Part shown: piece after piece, positions 26,764-41,359 of the stretch
Position numbering within the stretch: position 1 is the first letter of the stretch
How the letters are laid out: each line of letters starts with the position of its first letter
DNA from: Progne subis subis
Lineage: Eukaryota; Chordata; Aves; Passeriformes; Hirundinidae
Direction of reading: 5' to 3'
Length of the DNA: 64,000 nt
NCBI GenBank assembly: GCA_022316685.1
Contig: JAKJHU010000046.1
Location: 1,418,001-1,482,000, forward strand
The notes under the pieces: model-generated
What the model was told of the DNA's origin: nothing
The model's input: the letters and a program-made list of their open reading frames with translations, nothing else
Database searches by the model: none
Position numbers and translations under genes: made by a program

Positions 26764-28511
26764 CTGGTCACAGTTTTCCATGTCTACCTGGGTAATACAT
26801 TTTCTATCTGTAACTTCCTATATATTTTCAAGCAGAGCAGTAATCTCATGTTGCTAAATACCGAAGTTTAAGAAGGAGCCAGCATGGCTTTGGAGCACAT
26901 ACTAAATTATAAAATATTACCATCTGCACACATCAAATAGGCAAATTATTTTTCTTTAACCTTAGGAGAACTTCTAGCATAGCAGAGTCAACTAAACTAC
27001 AGCTGACAATAATATACACTAGAAGATCAACAAAAGATGTCCAAGGTTTGGGGTTTTTTTTTTCCTTTCCTTTACAATAAAAGAATTAAGTTACAATTAA
27101 AGCTGCCTTTAAATTACTACTACTATTAAATTGCTATGTCTGTGTAATAGCACCAAAAGAGCTAATTTCTTTTACTGATCTGTGTTTTGTAGCAACTAAA
27201 CACAACAAGATGAATCACGATGAAGCAGAAGTCTCCATTCTGAGCATCCTTTTTTTGCAAATTTAATGACGCTTTAACTTCATTTTTGATCCATTATGTT
27301 ATAAAACTCCCAAATCCATCACAGTGAACATTGAGACACCTTGGCTAAGTGCACTGGTCGTCACTGGCCTTGCTTTTCAAAGTCAGTTCTGATTTCATTC
27401 ATCATTTGGAAAGCTTATGAAATAAAGAATAATTACATAAGTGTTTTGAAGTCCAAGTGCCTCTGCTCTGGGCATAAAACCCAGTGTTCTATTTTTATGT
27501 AACAAATATCTTCTATGATACAACATATTCCACTTGAATATCATTTCCTGGAAGCTCAGAACTGTGAGTTGAAATTGCAAGAAGGTGACTACAATTAGGG
27601 AAATTTTAGAAAATAAGCATTAATGAAGTCTAAAATTTTGGGGCTTTGATTCAACTTTCAGTGACTTTACATTTGTCAGGAACTCAACTCTTTCAAAATG
27701 ACATAGAAGTAATCAAACCCAGACATTAATGTGACTTCACAGGCCGAAGGTAAGTTCACAGGTAAGTCAGAAGGATACAGCTCATTGCTAAGTTTAGTTA
27801 TTATTAATCTCTCACATTACATAAATGAAGAGCTGAAATTTCTATTTTCCTAGGCAAAAATATATGCTAGCATATCCACCTTATTGTAGGTAAAGCAGTC
27901 TGGAGAAATAATAACTGGAGAACAATAGTAACTGAAAAAAACCAGTGCAACTTCCATTCCAGCACTCTTAAGCTCCCAAAAAAATACAAGCCTATTTCAC
28001 AATGTTAGCAGAAAGAATCGAACTCTGATGATAGGTGCAAATACTACAGGTCTGTCTCTAATCCAAATTCAGAATCACAGACTACATGTCTACTCCTAGT
28101 ACAGTAATAAACACCAGCAAGCAATCATTACATCCAATTAGGCTGAGTACTTTCCTTAACTGGGTCATTTACCAGTCTCTCTTGCTCTTAAAAGTAGATT
28201 AAATGTGTAAACTTACATTTAATTACCTGTAACAGAACTCTTACGGGCAACATGTTGGAGTGTCCTTAATTTTGTTTTAAAATAAAGTGAAAGGAAGAAG
28301 GTAGTCCTAAAACATATACAAAAAAGATCTGACTATTTCCTCAAATAATCTTTTGATCCATGGGTTGGTAGTGGTAGTACAGATGCTTACAAGATGGAGT
28401 CACATTCATGGGGTTTTTTTTTTGTGAGCTTTAACTTGTAAAATATAGGAACAACTGTGAAACAGAATTCTGTCTCCTCCCTCCACCCTCTCTTTCTTTA
28501 GATCAGGGGCC

Positions 28512-28544
28512 AAAAAAAAAGAGATAAAAAGAAAAAAAAAAAAA
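28512..28544. repeat. A-rich simple sequence
   Basis: A9, A5 and A13 tracts broken by single or few G, T bases. Simple sequence in the intron. Confidence 0.9.
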
Positions 28545-30387
28545 TAGACAGGAAGAACTTAACAGAACATAGAAACCTGAACTCAAACCCTATAAATGTC
28601 TCTGGGCAGCTGTAAGGTAAGAAGTAATGAGAAAAGTATTTGAAACCAGGCCATGTTGCTTAGGATGATTTTTAGCTCTCACCTGTCTCCAGAAGATAAA
28701 CCCCAAAAGGCTACAGGCTCTAAGTCTCTGTATCTTCTTCAGCACATCAATACATGTTTAAAACCCCTCAGCATAGCAATGCATTCTCCTGTTTTGTTTG
28801 ACAGTAAAATGATGCTGTTGCTGTCCTTCACACAATGACACCACACACAATACTGTACATCAAAGAGACACCGCAGCTCCCTCACCCTATCGACACAGCA
28901 CCGTCCAAAGCACAAGGCAACGTGGGGCAGGGCACTGAACCCCAGCTAGGAATGCTTCAGCCTTGCACTGATGATGTACTTCAAACCTGGCAGAGATGAT
29001 GCAACCTGTCACTTGGAAGCAAACAGAATGAGAACCCGCATTTTCAGGCTGGGACTTTCAGATGCCAGTTCTGGATGGACACTCTGGCACTCCTGGCACT
29101 TTCTGGCTGCGTGTTAAGCTGGCCTTGTTTTGCATGCCAACACCTCCTCCCTCCGCCATCTCGGTCTGTGCGCTGTGTGCCTGGCGCTGGAGCTATGTAG
29201 GACTTGTCAGAAGAAGGAATCTCTGTGTGCCATTCAATGGAGTTACAGAATGACAAGCAAGGTTCAAGCCAGCCACATGCCTTGGGATCTTTCTATCAAG
29301 TATTTTAATAGTACACAATAAATGATGCTGCATTCTAATGAATTCTGTATGTACCCAATAAATCTTTGTAACTAGTAATGTAGAAGTTGCTCATACTTTA
29401 TTGCTATAACAAACAAATGACCCTAAACAAGTTACAGAGCAGCTGTCATTTATAATACTTTAATATGTCTGTGGTATGATAAAAGTAATACAGATATTAA
29501 TTGATTTCTATAATAAAACCCCCAGTTAATAGGTCTCTTTAGCAATGGAGTTAAAAATTCTCTTTGCAGCTTGCTAAGCAAAAGTGTTGATCGGGATGCA
29601 AAGTGCTGTTCCTCAGAGACAGCTAGCTCATTTTCAGTAGAAACAGAAAGAACATGATGCCAAAGACTGAATCTCCTGTGGCTCTAGTCATAGTCCCATA
29701 GATACCCGTAGGGGAAATGACAGTGTGCAGACGCCATTTCCCTCTATCCTAGGAGGTAAATGAGACTTGTCTTCCCCTTATAGCTCTCCTCAGACATATA
29801 AATTGTACCATTATCTGGTCAAGAGCCTTTTGATTCAGAAGTCATATTTGTAGCCTCTCACTGAAGTGTGATTCATAGGATTAGAGTTAATAGAGGAAAG
29901 AAGGTTCATCCGAATCAACTTGTACACTCATACACATCAACTATTAGCAATGATGTAAGATTAAACACTAGTTTTGTACACAGCATGTATCCTCTGAACC
30001 TACACCTGATTCTGTCTGCAATCCTGTTAATTCAACACCACTCCTTTGAAATTACTCTGGATTTATACCAGCACAAGACTGGACTCAGAACTCTGTATAT
30101 AGTTACAACAACTGTAAGAAATGTAGCAGCATTGTCTAATGGCTCGTGAACATCGTCTATAGCCAAAATGCATTTTGTTTACTTTATCAAAGGTGTGGGG
30201 CACACTTAAATGTCATTATTTTCTATTTCATCACTGCCAGTGCCAAGAGTTGAATCTCTACTTTATTTCTCACATTAAATAATTTTTAGCACAAGTAAAC
30301 AGAACACTTTGCTTACAAGATGGAGAAGCAAGAGGTCAACAGAAAATACTAGTTCTGCTTCAGTTTGTTGCTAATAAAACATTTTTT

Positions 30388-30416
30388 AAATATATATGTG
30401 CATATATATATATATG
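30388..30416. repeat. (TA)n microsatellite with internal TGTGCA
   Basis: TA repeats flank a central TGTGCA, so the tract is nearly self-complementary. It is simple sequence and likely to vary between individuals. Confidence 0.85.
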
Positions 30417-33215
30417 GAAAAACTGCCCTAAAGAACAAGCTGCTGAATTTTTCTGGCATGTGTCACAATGTTTAAGGTTTAGAATGGCAATGAACTCTGT
30501 TGAAAAAGCCTTACAAGCACACAAGAGTATTGCCATTTGCCCGCCAGGCACTGATTTCAGAGGCAGCTGAAACTGCGCCCACTGAGCTGCCAGGAAACGC
30601 ACTGCTCGAGCTCAGCATGGCTGCTGGAGACATAAGGTAGTGTTCAGAGCTCAAGCCTCTCCTCTGACCTCTGTCCGGGCTCACACAGGGGCTGGGGACT
30701 CAGCAAAGGCAAGGGGTGTGAAGTCACAGGCACCAAAATCAAGAAAAGGTTCTGCAGGTATTTCACTGATATGACACAATGACTGTCTCGGAATACTGTG
30801 AAGCGCTCGGATCAAAATCACTCCTGAAGACAGGAGAGATGGGTTACAATAAACCAAGCCCATAAACTGTACGATCCTGGTCTCTATGAAGAGCAAGCTC
30901 TACCACAGTGAACTGAGCCACACCAGTGAGCACAGGGTGACACAAAACCACATCTGGCCTTGGATATCCACAAATGTAAGTATCTCTGCTCTGTAAATCC
31001 TACGTGTATTGCTTTGGGCACTGTGCATCTTATTTGATCCTCACATGTAAAAAACCAAGCCATACCCCTCCACCATTATTTTTTGAGCTGTGTATGGGAA
31101 TTAGAAACACAAACAAATCTATTTCTGTTTGTAAATAGATAGTCAAGACTTGTAAACACACACAGATGATGAGAGCTGGAATGCCAATGTCCAGTGTAAG
31201 GAATACATCGCAAAGGTGACAGCGACACGTTTAGCTCACACACGCTCCTTTTGAAGCGTGGCTGTGGGGACTGTGCAAAAATGAAACATCTCTCAGCTCA
31301 GAAACCAGACCCTGCATGCATTCACCTGCTGTTTGCACTGACCAACACATCAACAGGAAACGTGTGTACTTGTACTTCATGGCATTCTACAGATGTATTT
31401 TAAAGCCCTGCACAGCTTGGCCACCAAAACACTGTCCTGTGGGAGAATATTCGGACAAGTGTCAACCTATAAATCATGTCCATGCAATTCCTACTCAAAA
31501 GCTTATCAGGGCATTGGCTAAAAACAAAATAAAACCAAAAAAAGAGAGAGAAAAACACATTATAATTTGATTTTGAGTAGGACAAAAACTGTATTCTGCC
31601 TCACATTTTTCATACATTAAGCATATTGCCCTAGCAGGGGTAAACACACCTGTCAAAACTTGCAAGCTTTCTTAGCTCTACCTCAGTTTCAGAGTGGTGA
31701 ACACAGAAATCACATCATTTAAATAAATGCCATGTTACATGACAGCTTTTTTTATGCTGCATGATAATCTGAGAAGCATGGGTTGTCAGTGGAGGCAGAA
31801 ATGGGCCCAAGGCACTTCTATTTCACTTGAGCATCAGTAAGACTGAAAAGAGAAGGAGTGAGCATTAGGTCACCATAGAGCAGCTCTGAAGGAGATTTTT
31901 CTTCTGGGAGAATTTATATTTAGTTTCACAAATAAAATCAGTCCAATGGAATGAGAGAGACAGCCTTCCCTAGATATATTACTAAAAATAAGTTAATGTA
32001 GATATCTGCTTCTCCTTGAAGAAGAAAATTAATTTGTTACTAGCTGAACATTGATGAGGTACCTATACCACAGAAATTCTACAGCCCTGTCTTTAAAAAT
32101 TCAGATTACATGTAGAAATTTCAATTTTTCATCCTTTTATCTCAGAGCTCAGCTCTAGAATTTTACAATTTTTTTTTCTCATTTTGTATTTGTAGGCTCC
32201 ATGTTTCCTTTAATTAAGATATCCCAAGACTACTTATTTATTTTTGAAGAATAAAATATGCTTACTAAATTAATTTTATCAGACTTTAGTAGGTTTTAAA
32301 TCTATGTAGAAGATACCACTGCAGTGGAGCCCAAAATTTGTTCTAATGTCAGAGAGAAAATACCCTACTCTTAAAATGCCAGTTGAAACAGAGAAGCTCT
32401 GCTGTTTTTAATGGAATTCTTTAAGGGTTATACCAGTCTAAGATAAAAATCTGGCCCAGAATGAAGGAGCTTATTTTTCCCCCTACATTAGCTGCAAATA
32501 ATTTCTTAGCTAATTAAATACTCCAAACTATGATCTCTGTAGTATCATGTTATCAGTTTAAAAGTATTACCTAACCATTGACATAAGCAGGATGGTAAAT
32601 CCACCAGCTTTTAAAAATAACATCACGCACATTTTGATGCAAATTACGCACCCCTGAGTTTTTACAGTTATTGACTGCACAGTGGATTAAATTCATTACA
32701 CACACTTACTGCAAGAGCAGCTTTGACAAAGAGTTTCTGGCAAGAGCTCTTGGATCATATGTTTGTGTATTAAGGCCTTTAAAGCATGGCAGTCCCATAT
32801 GTGCACCCACAAAGGTAACCCAACAGGCTTTACAGGGCACGCAGGTCATTTAATGTAAACCCCAACACTATAAAGTCAGGCTGCTTGACAAAACCAAAAT
32901 AAATAACCTAGCAGAAAATTCAAACATTTCCAGCCCCTCTCTGCAGAACATTGTCACACTCCTATCACTGCCTGTCACTCCTGGTTCTTTTTCCTTAAAG
33001 TATTATCTCTGTAGTATTAATTTGCTGAATAATTCAAATTTAAGTGATTCCAAAATAATACCCAAAAATGACACACTTATCTTTTTGGAAGCAATAAAAT
33101 ACTTTAAGATTAATCAAGCTTCAGTTGGTGCATATAAGTGAGCTCAACTCATGATCTCTGTATTATGTATTATTCTTGTACTGTCAAGATGACCACCAAA
33201 ATAAGTTTTAGAAGG

Positions 33216-33233
33216 AAAAAAAAAAAAAAAAAA
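33216..33233. repeat. Poly(A) run, 18 nt
   Basis: An uninterrupted A tract in intronic sequence. No retroposed gene was recognised upstream. Confidence 0.95.
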
Positions 33234-34080
33234 TCCTGTTCTGAAGAGTTTCCAGTCTGAAAAGCAAGGCTGGCAACCAAGTAAATAGATGTGTCTAAGC
33301 AAAATATGGACACTCTGCTGACACAATTACATTATAAAAAGTTATGAAGAAAAGCAAAAAGCAGATACTGATTTAAAAACAGCAGACATACGTAGGAACA
33401 AACTCTGGTTAACCTACAGAATGAGATCATTTGAACCACAAATCAAAAATGTGGGAAAAAATGGAAAATGCTTGTTATTTGCTCCTTTTAGAAGCATTTC
33501 AGTAGAAAACATGTACTTAATGGCTATCTAGACAGTTTCACTGCTTTTTTTGCCATCTTTTCCTAGAGGAAATAAAACCAGATTTAAAAAGGAAAGACAT
33601 TAACATTCTTTAAGAAAAATTTGCCTTTTTCTGAGGTAACAAAATTAATGCCTGAAACTTTCAACTTGCCAAATGCATCCTTCTACCAAGCCTGTACTCA
33701 TATTTGTCTCATCACTCCTCCTCTTTCCCCACATCCTTCACCATCACCTGTTGATTCTTGCTGATTAAAGCAATGACTGAGGTGTCTACTGCTGACCAGG
33801 AGGCAATTGTAGCCAGAGATCCTAGCACAATTTGGGTTTTTATGCTAACACAAACTTAGAAGGCTTCATTCTACTTTCACATAAATACAGATCTGATCCG
33901 GTCTCTGCTACTCAGTGGCAACAGTTGGGAGCAGCCGGTGCCAGGAAGGGACAAAGCTGCTTGGGAGCAGACTAATGTTTGGAGCAGGATTTTCAGCTGA
34001 ATGCACTTGTCAAACTCAACCTTGGAGCCTGTATTGATTTATTCATCCAGTCTCTGATTTCCTTTCTGTTTCTATTCTCA

Positions 34081-34232
34081 AACCCCTGTGTACGTGCACG
34101 TTGAGGCTGGAGCAGGAAGAGCGGCCGCTGGAAGCGTTGCGAGCAGGCCGCTGGTTGCCGTGAGCCCAGGGAGGCCGGCAGGGTCCCGCTGCGCGGAGAG
34201 CAGGGCTGCTCCTCCCCACCGGTGAATCTGAC
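34081..34232. promoter_or_regulatory. Isolated CpG-rich patch inside the ADK 22.8 kb intron
   Basis: Thirteen CpGs can be counted in about 150 nt, including GCGGCCGC and CTGCGCGG, whereas neighbouring kilobases hold almost none. Open frames of about 90 codons cross it on the minus strand, but they have no recognisable domain and are probably due to low stop-codon density in GC-rich DNA. It may be an unmethylated regulatory element or an alternative promoter; this is inference only. Confidence 0.35.
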
Positions 34233-37200
34233 TGCAGCAAAGGACTGTGCTGCAAGCATGACCTACTGCCAGACTTTGGCTCGGCCTTCAAGAGCCAAAC
34301 CTCCTTTCTCTCTGTTATCAACTTCTAACATACTTTAATTTTTGTGAACGTTCCCCTCAGCTATTTGAGACGCCAACTTCACACGCTCTCGTCTTCTAAA
34401 GCAGTGCAGTGTCTCCTCCAGAAGCCAACACACAACCCATATCCAGTACAGACACCTAACATGCTTTACTTTGTCCCTCCAAACAACTGTATTGACTGCA
34501 CATACACAAGACCGATTTGTTTTCTGTATGTTACTTTTCACAACATAACAACTGTGCCCTGATTTTTGAAATGTTCAAGCTATCTAGACAACCAGGAAAA
34601 CATAAAGCACTCTTAGGTTCTTTTATAGTATTTTAGCCAAGTACAAAAACGTCAGTGCAAAAAGCAGAAACTTATATTTCATGATGCGTCAGAAATTAAA
34701 AGAAAATTGCATTTTTAGCATTCTGCTAACTGAAGTGTTTTACTGCTCACAAAAGGATTTTCATATTTTTGTAGCAATTTACAGCAGACAATAGGTATTG
34801 TAATCTAATCCACTGCAATTGTGTAATTTTTAACCAAATTGCTGTTGATAAATAATGCAAGTATCACGTTATTAAATTTTTTACAATTAGGTGACTGAGA
34901 AAGCTGTTTATTGCCTTCCGTTATACCCTCTGTTAATAGGATCGTTGTTGCAGATGTTCATGTGTGCTGCATTGATGTTTAATGGTGCATGATGCTCTAG
35001 GTGGTTCCCATAACCTTGCTTTGTCTACTATGAGCTGACTCAATTGATATGATAATAGAGAAAAGAGGTCTGAAACAAGCTGGGCTGTACTGGCACAATT
35101 TGCATAACCTTTAAATTTGCCATCACTTGATAGCCAACTGCTCCTAAAAATTCTTATTCAGTTGTCAGCGACAACAATGTACTGTACAAGCAGCACTCTG
35201 CAATCGGACAGGTGCGGAGGGAAGAGAGGGCACGCACAGTTTACTGCACTGCTATATCCTATCAAGAAATGTACTTATTATCAAATTTATAAAGCCAACA
35301 GCTGGAGTAGAGTTCTGCAGTTCCATTTTTGATCAATTGCTGTTAGACACAACGCACGGCCTGGCATCTTTTCAGGTTCACAGTACAATATCGCAGTGTC
35401 ACATTACAAGGGACATAAATATTTGGTTCCACAGACTCCTCTCAGATTTAGTTTTGACTGCTAATCACTGGGGCAGGCAGAAGAATCAGGACGGATTAGG
35501 AGGGCAGTGGGGGCACAGGGTAGTGAACTACAGCAAAAAAAATCAGCGTATGCAGCTTCCCAAACTTTAAATCTGGTGTCAGACTACTCTGTGCATTCTT
35601 GTTGAACAAACACTAGTATTGTATCATTCAGTAGGTATAGCCAAAACATAACAATATAAAACCAGTCCATGTTTACCCTATTCACTAAATCTGCTGTCTG
35701 TATATACTCTATGCCAGGTCTGCTTACTTTACTGTCTTTATTATTCATAACAAAGAAAACAGTTATCTTGAAAATAAGACACAGCCCACTTTCATTCATA
35801 TGGCATCAACTATGTAATTACATAAACATTATTTTTGGCATCCAGAGGTTCGTATCTTAACTGCCACTTCACAGTCTATAATATGCTCAGGTGTGTCAAG
35901 GCCAGGTCATTGGTATCAGACTGACATGCACAGCCTACTTTTCACACATTTAAATAATTTCCACTTTGCATTATCTCTAAAACCCACTGTGGAAATCACT
36001 GAGCCAAAGTGATCATAAAATCTCACAGTTCCACTTTTAGACAATTAACCATTTCAAAGCACTCCAATTAACCTCCCACATGCCCTCAATGTTCATTCTA
36101 GACATTCTGTCATCTTAGACAAAATAAATTCCAAGTCCCCAAAGTCAGGCAAAGCAGAACCCATTCAGATCTCCCCTTTGTCTGCTTTTTCCACCAGCCA
36201 GGATCTCTGTTCTGTCCCTCCTGGAGCTAAAGATTTGTCTTCCATTCAGCCATCTATTTCCCACAACTTTCATTGTCTGAAACTGGATGCTGCAGCAGAG
36301 AAACTTCTAATCAAAGGGTCAGTTCCTGCAGTTAATTTTCATCCAGGGACACCATACATACCTGCATTTTACTCTCCTTCCATTCTGTGCAATTATTCTA
36401 AAGAGACTATTTGAGCAGGTGAAGATTAGAGGCTTGAAAACATAAGTTCCATCATTTATGGCAAAAGCATGACATGGATAGCTACAATTTAAACTTTTCT
36501 ACAATGTTCATTCAACTGTAATCACAAGATGGGAAATAAAATCTCTAAATTAAAGATGATGGGCTACCAGAGTCTGTAGGGCACCTTCTGGGTGAAGAGA
36601 TTCTGCTGTTCAAACTCCTCTGTGATGATTTGTTATGAAGTGAAGTGCTGCCAAGTAAAAAAAAGACTAACACTGCCAAAATAATGGAACAAATCATCTC
36701 CGACAGAAGATAATCTGCCTAGGTGCCAGTGCTCAGAGGGTGCAGCTCTTTGTGCCCCTCACTTCTACCACACAACAAAGAAGACACCTCCAGGTAGAAT
36801 GTGTTATCAAACCTCTCAGCTTGCATGAAGTTTGCTTTTTCTACAACCTCTAGGCAGACTACAAAAATTGAGTCGCAGATTCCAGACAAGGTACAACACA
36901 TGAAAAGACACATGGATCAGTATAATCCATTAATATTCATGAATGTTTTAAGTTCTCCATGACCATAATCAATACCCAATGAAGTTAATGAGATCTTTCC
37001 ATTGATTTCAAAAGACACAGGGTTGAGCCTCAGAGACAACAGCATCGCATTCTCTCAAGCACTCCAACTGATAACATACATTTCGATAATTTGCCTCTTC
37101 CCATCCCAAATTTCAGGAATAAACAAGAGATGCTATCTTATTTCAAACTGCTTTTGTGGAATGAGTAATGTACCATTATACAGGCCCATATGGAGCATTT

Positions 37201-39288
37201 AGTATCTTTAATCGAAGAGCAGTCAAGGCCACAGTAGTTACCCATGTTGTTAACGCCAGTACGAGATCCATAAATAAGACAACTGTTATTCATTTAAGGA
37301 AACACAAAAAAGGCCTGAACGTGTCATCCTCCCAAAAGGTTGAGATTTTGTTTTGTTTTAATTTTGGGCCCTGGAAAGCAGTGATTCTAACTCTTATGTC
37401 TTCGAACATATGTAAGCCCATCCAACGAATTTAAACACCGATAAGTAGAGTTTTTAGTTCAAACTGGCCTTGACCTTGGGCAGAGAGATGTTGTCTGAAA
37501 ACCATTAATGGTCTGAAACTGAAGGAAAAGCTCATTAATAAAAGCAAAACCATACGAAGGTACAAAGGCAAAACAAAAATACCAACAACCCCAAAACAAC
37601 AAAAAAGGGAAGTTTTATTAAAACTATTGATCCTGACCTAGGGCACTACAGACATTGATCTTCCCACATCTCCACAGGAAAAAAAAAGTTAAGCCAACAA
37701 ATTATTGATCTATTATGAAACCTGCTGAACAAGCCATACATTTAATTTCTTACAATGAAAAAAATAATCACACCAAATTAGGATATGGAGAAAAATCTAT
37801 TTCACTGAAATTATTGGTAAAAAAATACCATTGGATTATTTTCATAAAACAGACATCCTGTTAGCATGATTCAACACTAAATGTTGGGAGGTGAGAAGTA
37901 TATGCACTCTAAACCTTTAAAGCACAGGTTTCAGATTTCAACTCATTAAAGAATATGTTTTTAAGGAGAAATGGCTAGTGTCCAATACTGAATATTGTAG
38001 GAACATTGAATAAATGCACAGAAAAGGACAATGGTGAACTACAAACTTAAAGCATAAATTTAATTAAACTGTCTAATTATTATTTTCTATGAAACAGAAT
38101 ACTATAGATATGGATTTTCTTCATGTTTTTCAAAAATTCAGAAAGATATATTTAGACTGACGTAACATTGTAGATGTAGAAACAGTTGCCGAAAAACTGA
38201 ACGTCACCAGAATTCCATGTTTGGTGTACACGTAGAGGGGTAGGTAGGTGTCATTTTCAGAAAACAGGGATAACCTTGACAAAGTTGCAGCAATTACACA
38301 TATATGTGAAAAACACAATTTAAATCTGGAAGGCTGTTCCACTTCCAATGCCTTCCCAGTTACCAATCCTGCTGTTTCATCATTCTTTCAGTTGAGTTCT
38401 ATAATAAAATTGGTGGTTTTCAGCATATGAGATAATAGAATTTGCTCCCCTTCTGTGGCTCTGTCCCCAAATTCTTTGCCCTTTGCTTTGCAGACACTGT
38501 TTTACAGCAATATCAGCCAACGTTGAAGCTAATTCTGTTCCAACTTTGGAACTAGAGTCTTTGTTGCTAGATGGAAAATCGAAACAAATCATCATGTTTT
38601 ATGCCTCAAAGTGAGGCTCCACAGCAGCTTCACCTGATAAGAGTGAGCTATATCCTTGTCTCCTCCCATGGCAAATGCTGCACTCCCCTCCCATGCTGGC
38701 ACCAGCACTCACCTGGACACTGCGAGGGGCTGGCACAGAGCACTCAACATCTCACCAGGCAGGTTTGTGCCAGTCTGTGCAGGCTGACCAACTGCCCCAG
38801 ATGGGTGGAGAAGTGCTGGCAGGCAGGGAGGAAAAGTAGGGGATGGAAATGTGTGTCCTAGCAGGAGCCGTCAACTTCTGATTTTACTCTCAGCTTAAAG
38901 CTGCCATGGACCAAGTCTCAGAATCTCATGCTCTGAGGACAGAGCCATTCTAGCCACTGAACGTGTAAGGTGAACTCTCATTTCTTCCATGACTGCACAC
39001 AAGAGTAGGGTCCTGCTTTGGTAACCACAAGGCTCAACTACCACCATTCCCCCTTCTTGAGATTTGTGACAGGCACTTCTGTTGCTTCATCATTTGAGCC
39101 AACAGAATAATAATGTACTGATGTAACATTTTCTGAATAAATACCTCACAACTCACTCAGGTTGCAAGTAAAATGATACCAGTTTTTATGAATTACAGCC
39201 ATTACAGCAGACACCAGCAATTTATTATAAATTAATTCTGTGTAGGTGCTCTAATTGAGGAATAATCTCAAAGGGAAGGCTTCATTAC

Positions 39289-39317
39289 TTTTTTTTTAAA
39301 AAAAAAAAAAAAAAAAA
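39289..39317. repeat. T9/A20 homopolymer junction
   Basis: Nine T residues are followed directly by twenty A residues. The tract is simple sequence and potentially self-pairing at the junction. Confidence 0.95.
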
Positions 39318-41359
39318 GGTTAAAAACCCCCAGTCTAGGGTATTTTCTTTCCAGAAAAAGAACGCTTATTTGGGATTTAATGGCATCTGAATCAGTATCT
39401 TTCTGTAAATTCATTCAATTTTGGTTTTCAGAGTCGAGCAAGAAAGTCTTCAAGCGATTTAAGAGGTGGCTTTACCAAAATGCCCCTGTCTAAGTCCAAT
39501 TTCAATGCTAACTGTGTGTACCTGCTCTGGGGCAGCATTTCCTGCCTGTACACACCATTTCTGAGGGAGCTCTACAGTACAGCAGGCACCATCTTCTTCT
39601 GAGAGATTTAGATTCATTTGGGATAGCAAAAACAAAAGTTGAGCATGAAGAATGGCAAAAGTGCCTAAGATTAACGGGCTACAGAATTCTTTGGCAACCA
39701 ATGTAAAAAAGGTGCCCATTTAAAAACACAATCTAGCTTTAAATACACAATGATGGGGTCTAAACCACAAATTACCGTACCATGAAGGAAATCTGAAGTT
39801 ACAGCAGATAATTCTATGAAAATGTCAGATCAATCATAAGTGGCAGCCAGAAAAGCAAGTAAACCGTGAGGAACTATTAAGAGAGGAATATAGAACAAAG
39901 AAAACAACAAAAAAGCTGCTTTGTAAATTCCTCAGGAACTTGCAAGTTGAACATTCTGGTCCCCCATTCACAAAGCCTAAGCTGAGCAGCAAAAAGGTGC
40001 AGTGAAGGGTGGCTCAGAGTGTCAGAATTATGGATCAAACACAGAACAAGTAACAGAATACGAAAAGAGTCTGGCAAAAAAGACTAGTGCACGGGAGATA
40101 AGCAAGAGTTCTTCAAAATCAAAAGTCAAAAGACATTGTACACGGACCAATTATGCACTGGCCGTGCAATACAGGCAGCTGGGAGCAGCCAGGAACAATC
40201 CTAAGTGTCTGAATCTGGACAAATAAGGGGATGTTTTTCTTTATATAACACAGACTCTGACATTCATTATGACTAGACACGTATAATAAAATCCTATTCT
40301 GGCCTATTAAGCACAAAGACAACATCTCTAGTTCACAAATGCCTGAGCAACATTTTGCTGGAGTATAACATGGAACTATTACTCCAAATTTGCTCCGGTT
40401 TTATCCTCTTTTCCAAGTTCCCACTGCTGTACACTTGCAAACATCATGTTAGGGACAGACCTGTGGTCTGCCTCACTCCTGTTCCTACTCGTTCACTCTG
40501 TATTGCCACTCCAATATCATATAATTTCTACTACCTAAGCAGTGAATTTGTCTATTAATAGTTATGTCTCCAAGAATCCTTTTTAGAACTACAGTATAAA
40601 AACTGAATTCCTAAATCTATGTATCTCTATCTGAGAAACAAATAGAGAAATTCTTCCATGGAAGAAAAAATACAGCCTAGTTCTAAGGAATGGAGTAGGG
40701 GCCCATATTTATTGTCCTTTAACAAACACGCATTTTTCCATAGCTTAAAGGGGTAATTTTTCCTCAGAATTGTAGAATGTAAACTCATTGTAGCACCTGA
40801 AATTGAAGCTAGGTTTGATATTCCTTACTACAAGTGATTATACACGAAAAAGGGATTGCCCATCCTCACTCTCAATTTCCGGCTTAAATTGGTGTATTGA
40901 CACAGTAGACTAGAGAAGACATTCTTAAATCAATATGAAATTATTGAAACACACACATGTGCCTAACACATACATGTGTGTACACATTCTTTGAGGTGCC
41001 ACAGTTGGCACACTTTTAAGTCCAATCAAAATACCTGTATCCAGGAATTTAGGTTTTAATGTGTTTCACATGTCTAATAAAATACTCAGTCTTCCACTCC
41101 CATGCAGCATAAAAACATGAATGGTCTCAGTTAAAAAAAGGTACTACCAGCTTTGCTATTCATTAATCCCTATCAACAAATGTTAATTATTAATTTAGAT
41201 TTTGTGGCTTCGTAAGACACAAATAAACTGATTATTTTGGGCTTTCTGACTCACTAGTTAAGACATTAGAGGACTAAAACGTCCTTTTTTTTCCTAAACT
41301 CACTTTTGGTTTTCAAATTTTGCCTTCTATTTGTGAATATGGATAGGGAAGGGTGAAAG

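Noticed and set aside
28000..28050. GAATCGAACT, resembling the reverse complement of a tRNA T-loop
   Set aside because: The flanks cannot form a T stem, and no D, anticodon or acceptor arms are found around it.
33993..34321. Overlapping minus-strand open frames of 88 and 92 codons over the CpG-rich patch
   Set aside because: Low stop-codon density in GC-rich sequence explains both frames; neither shows recognisable protein features. The patch itself is kept as a finding.
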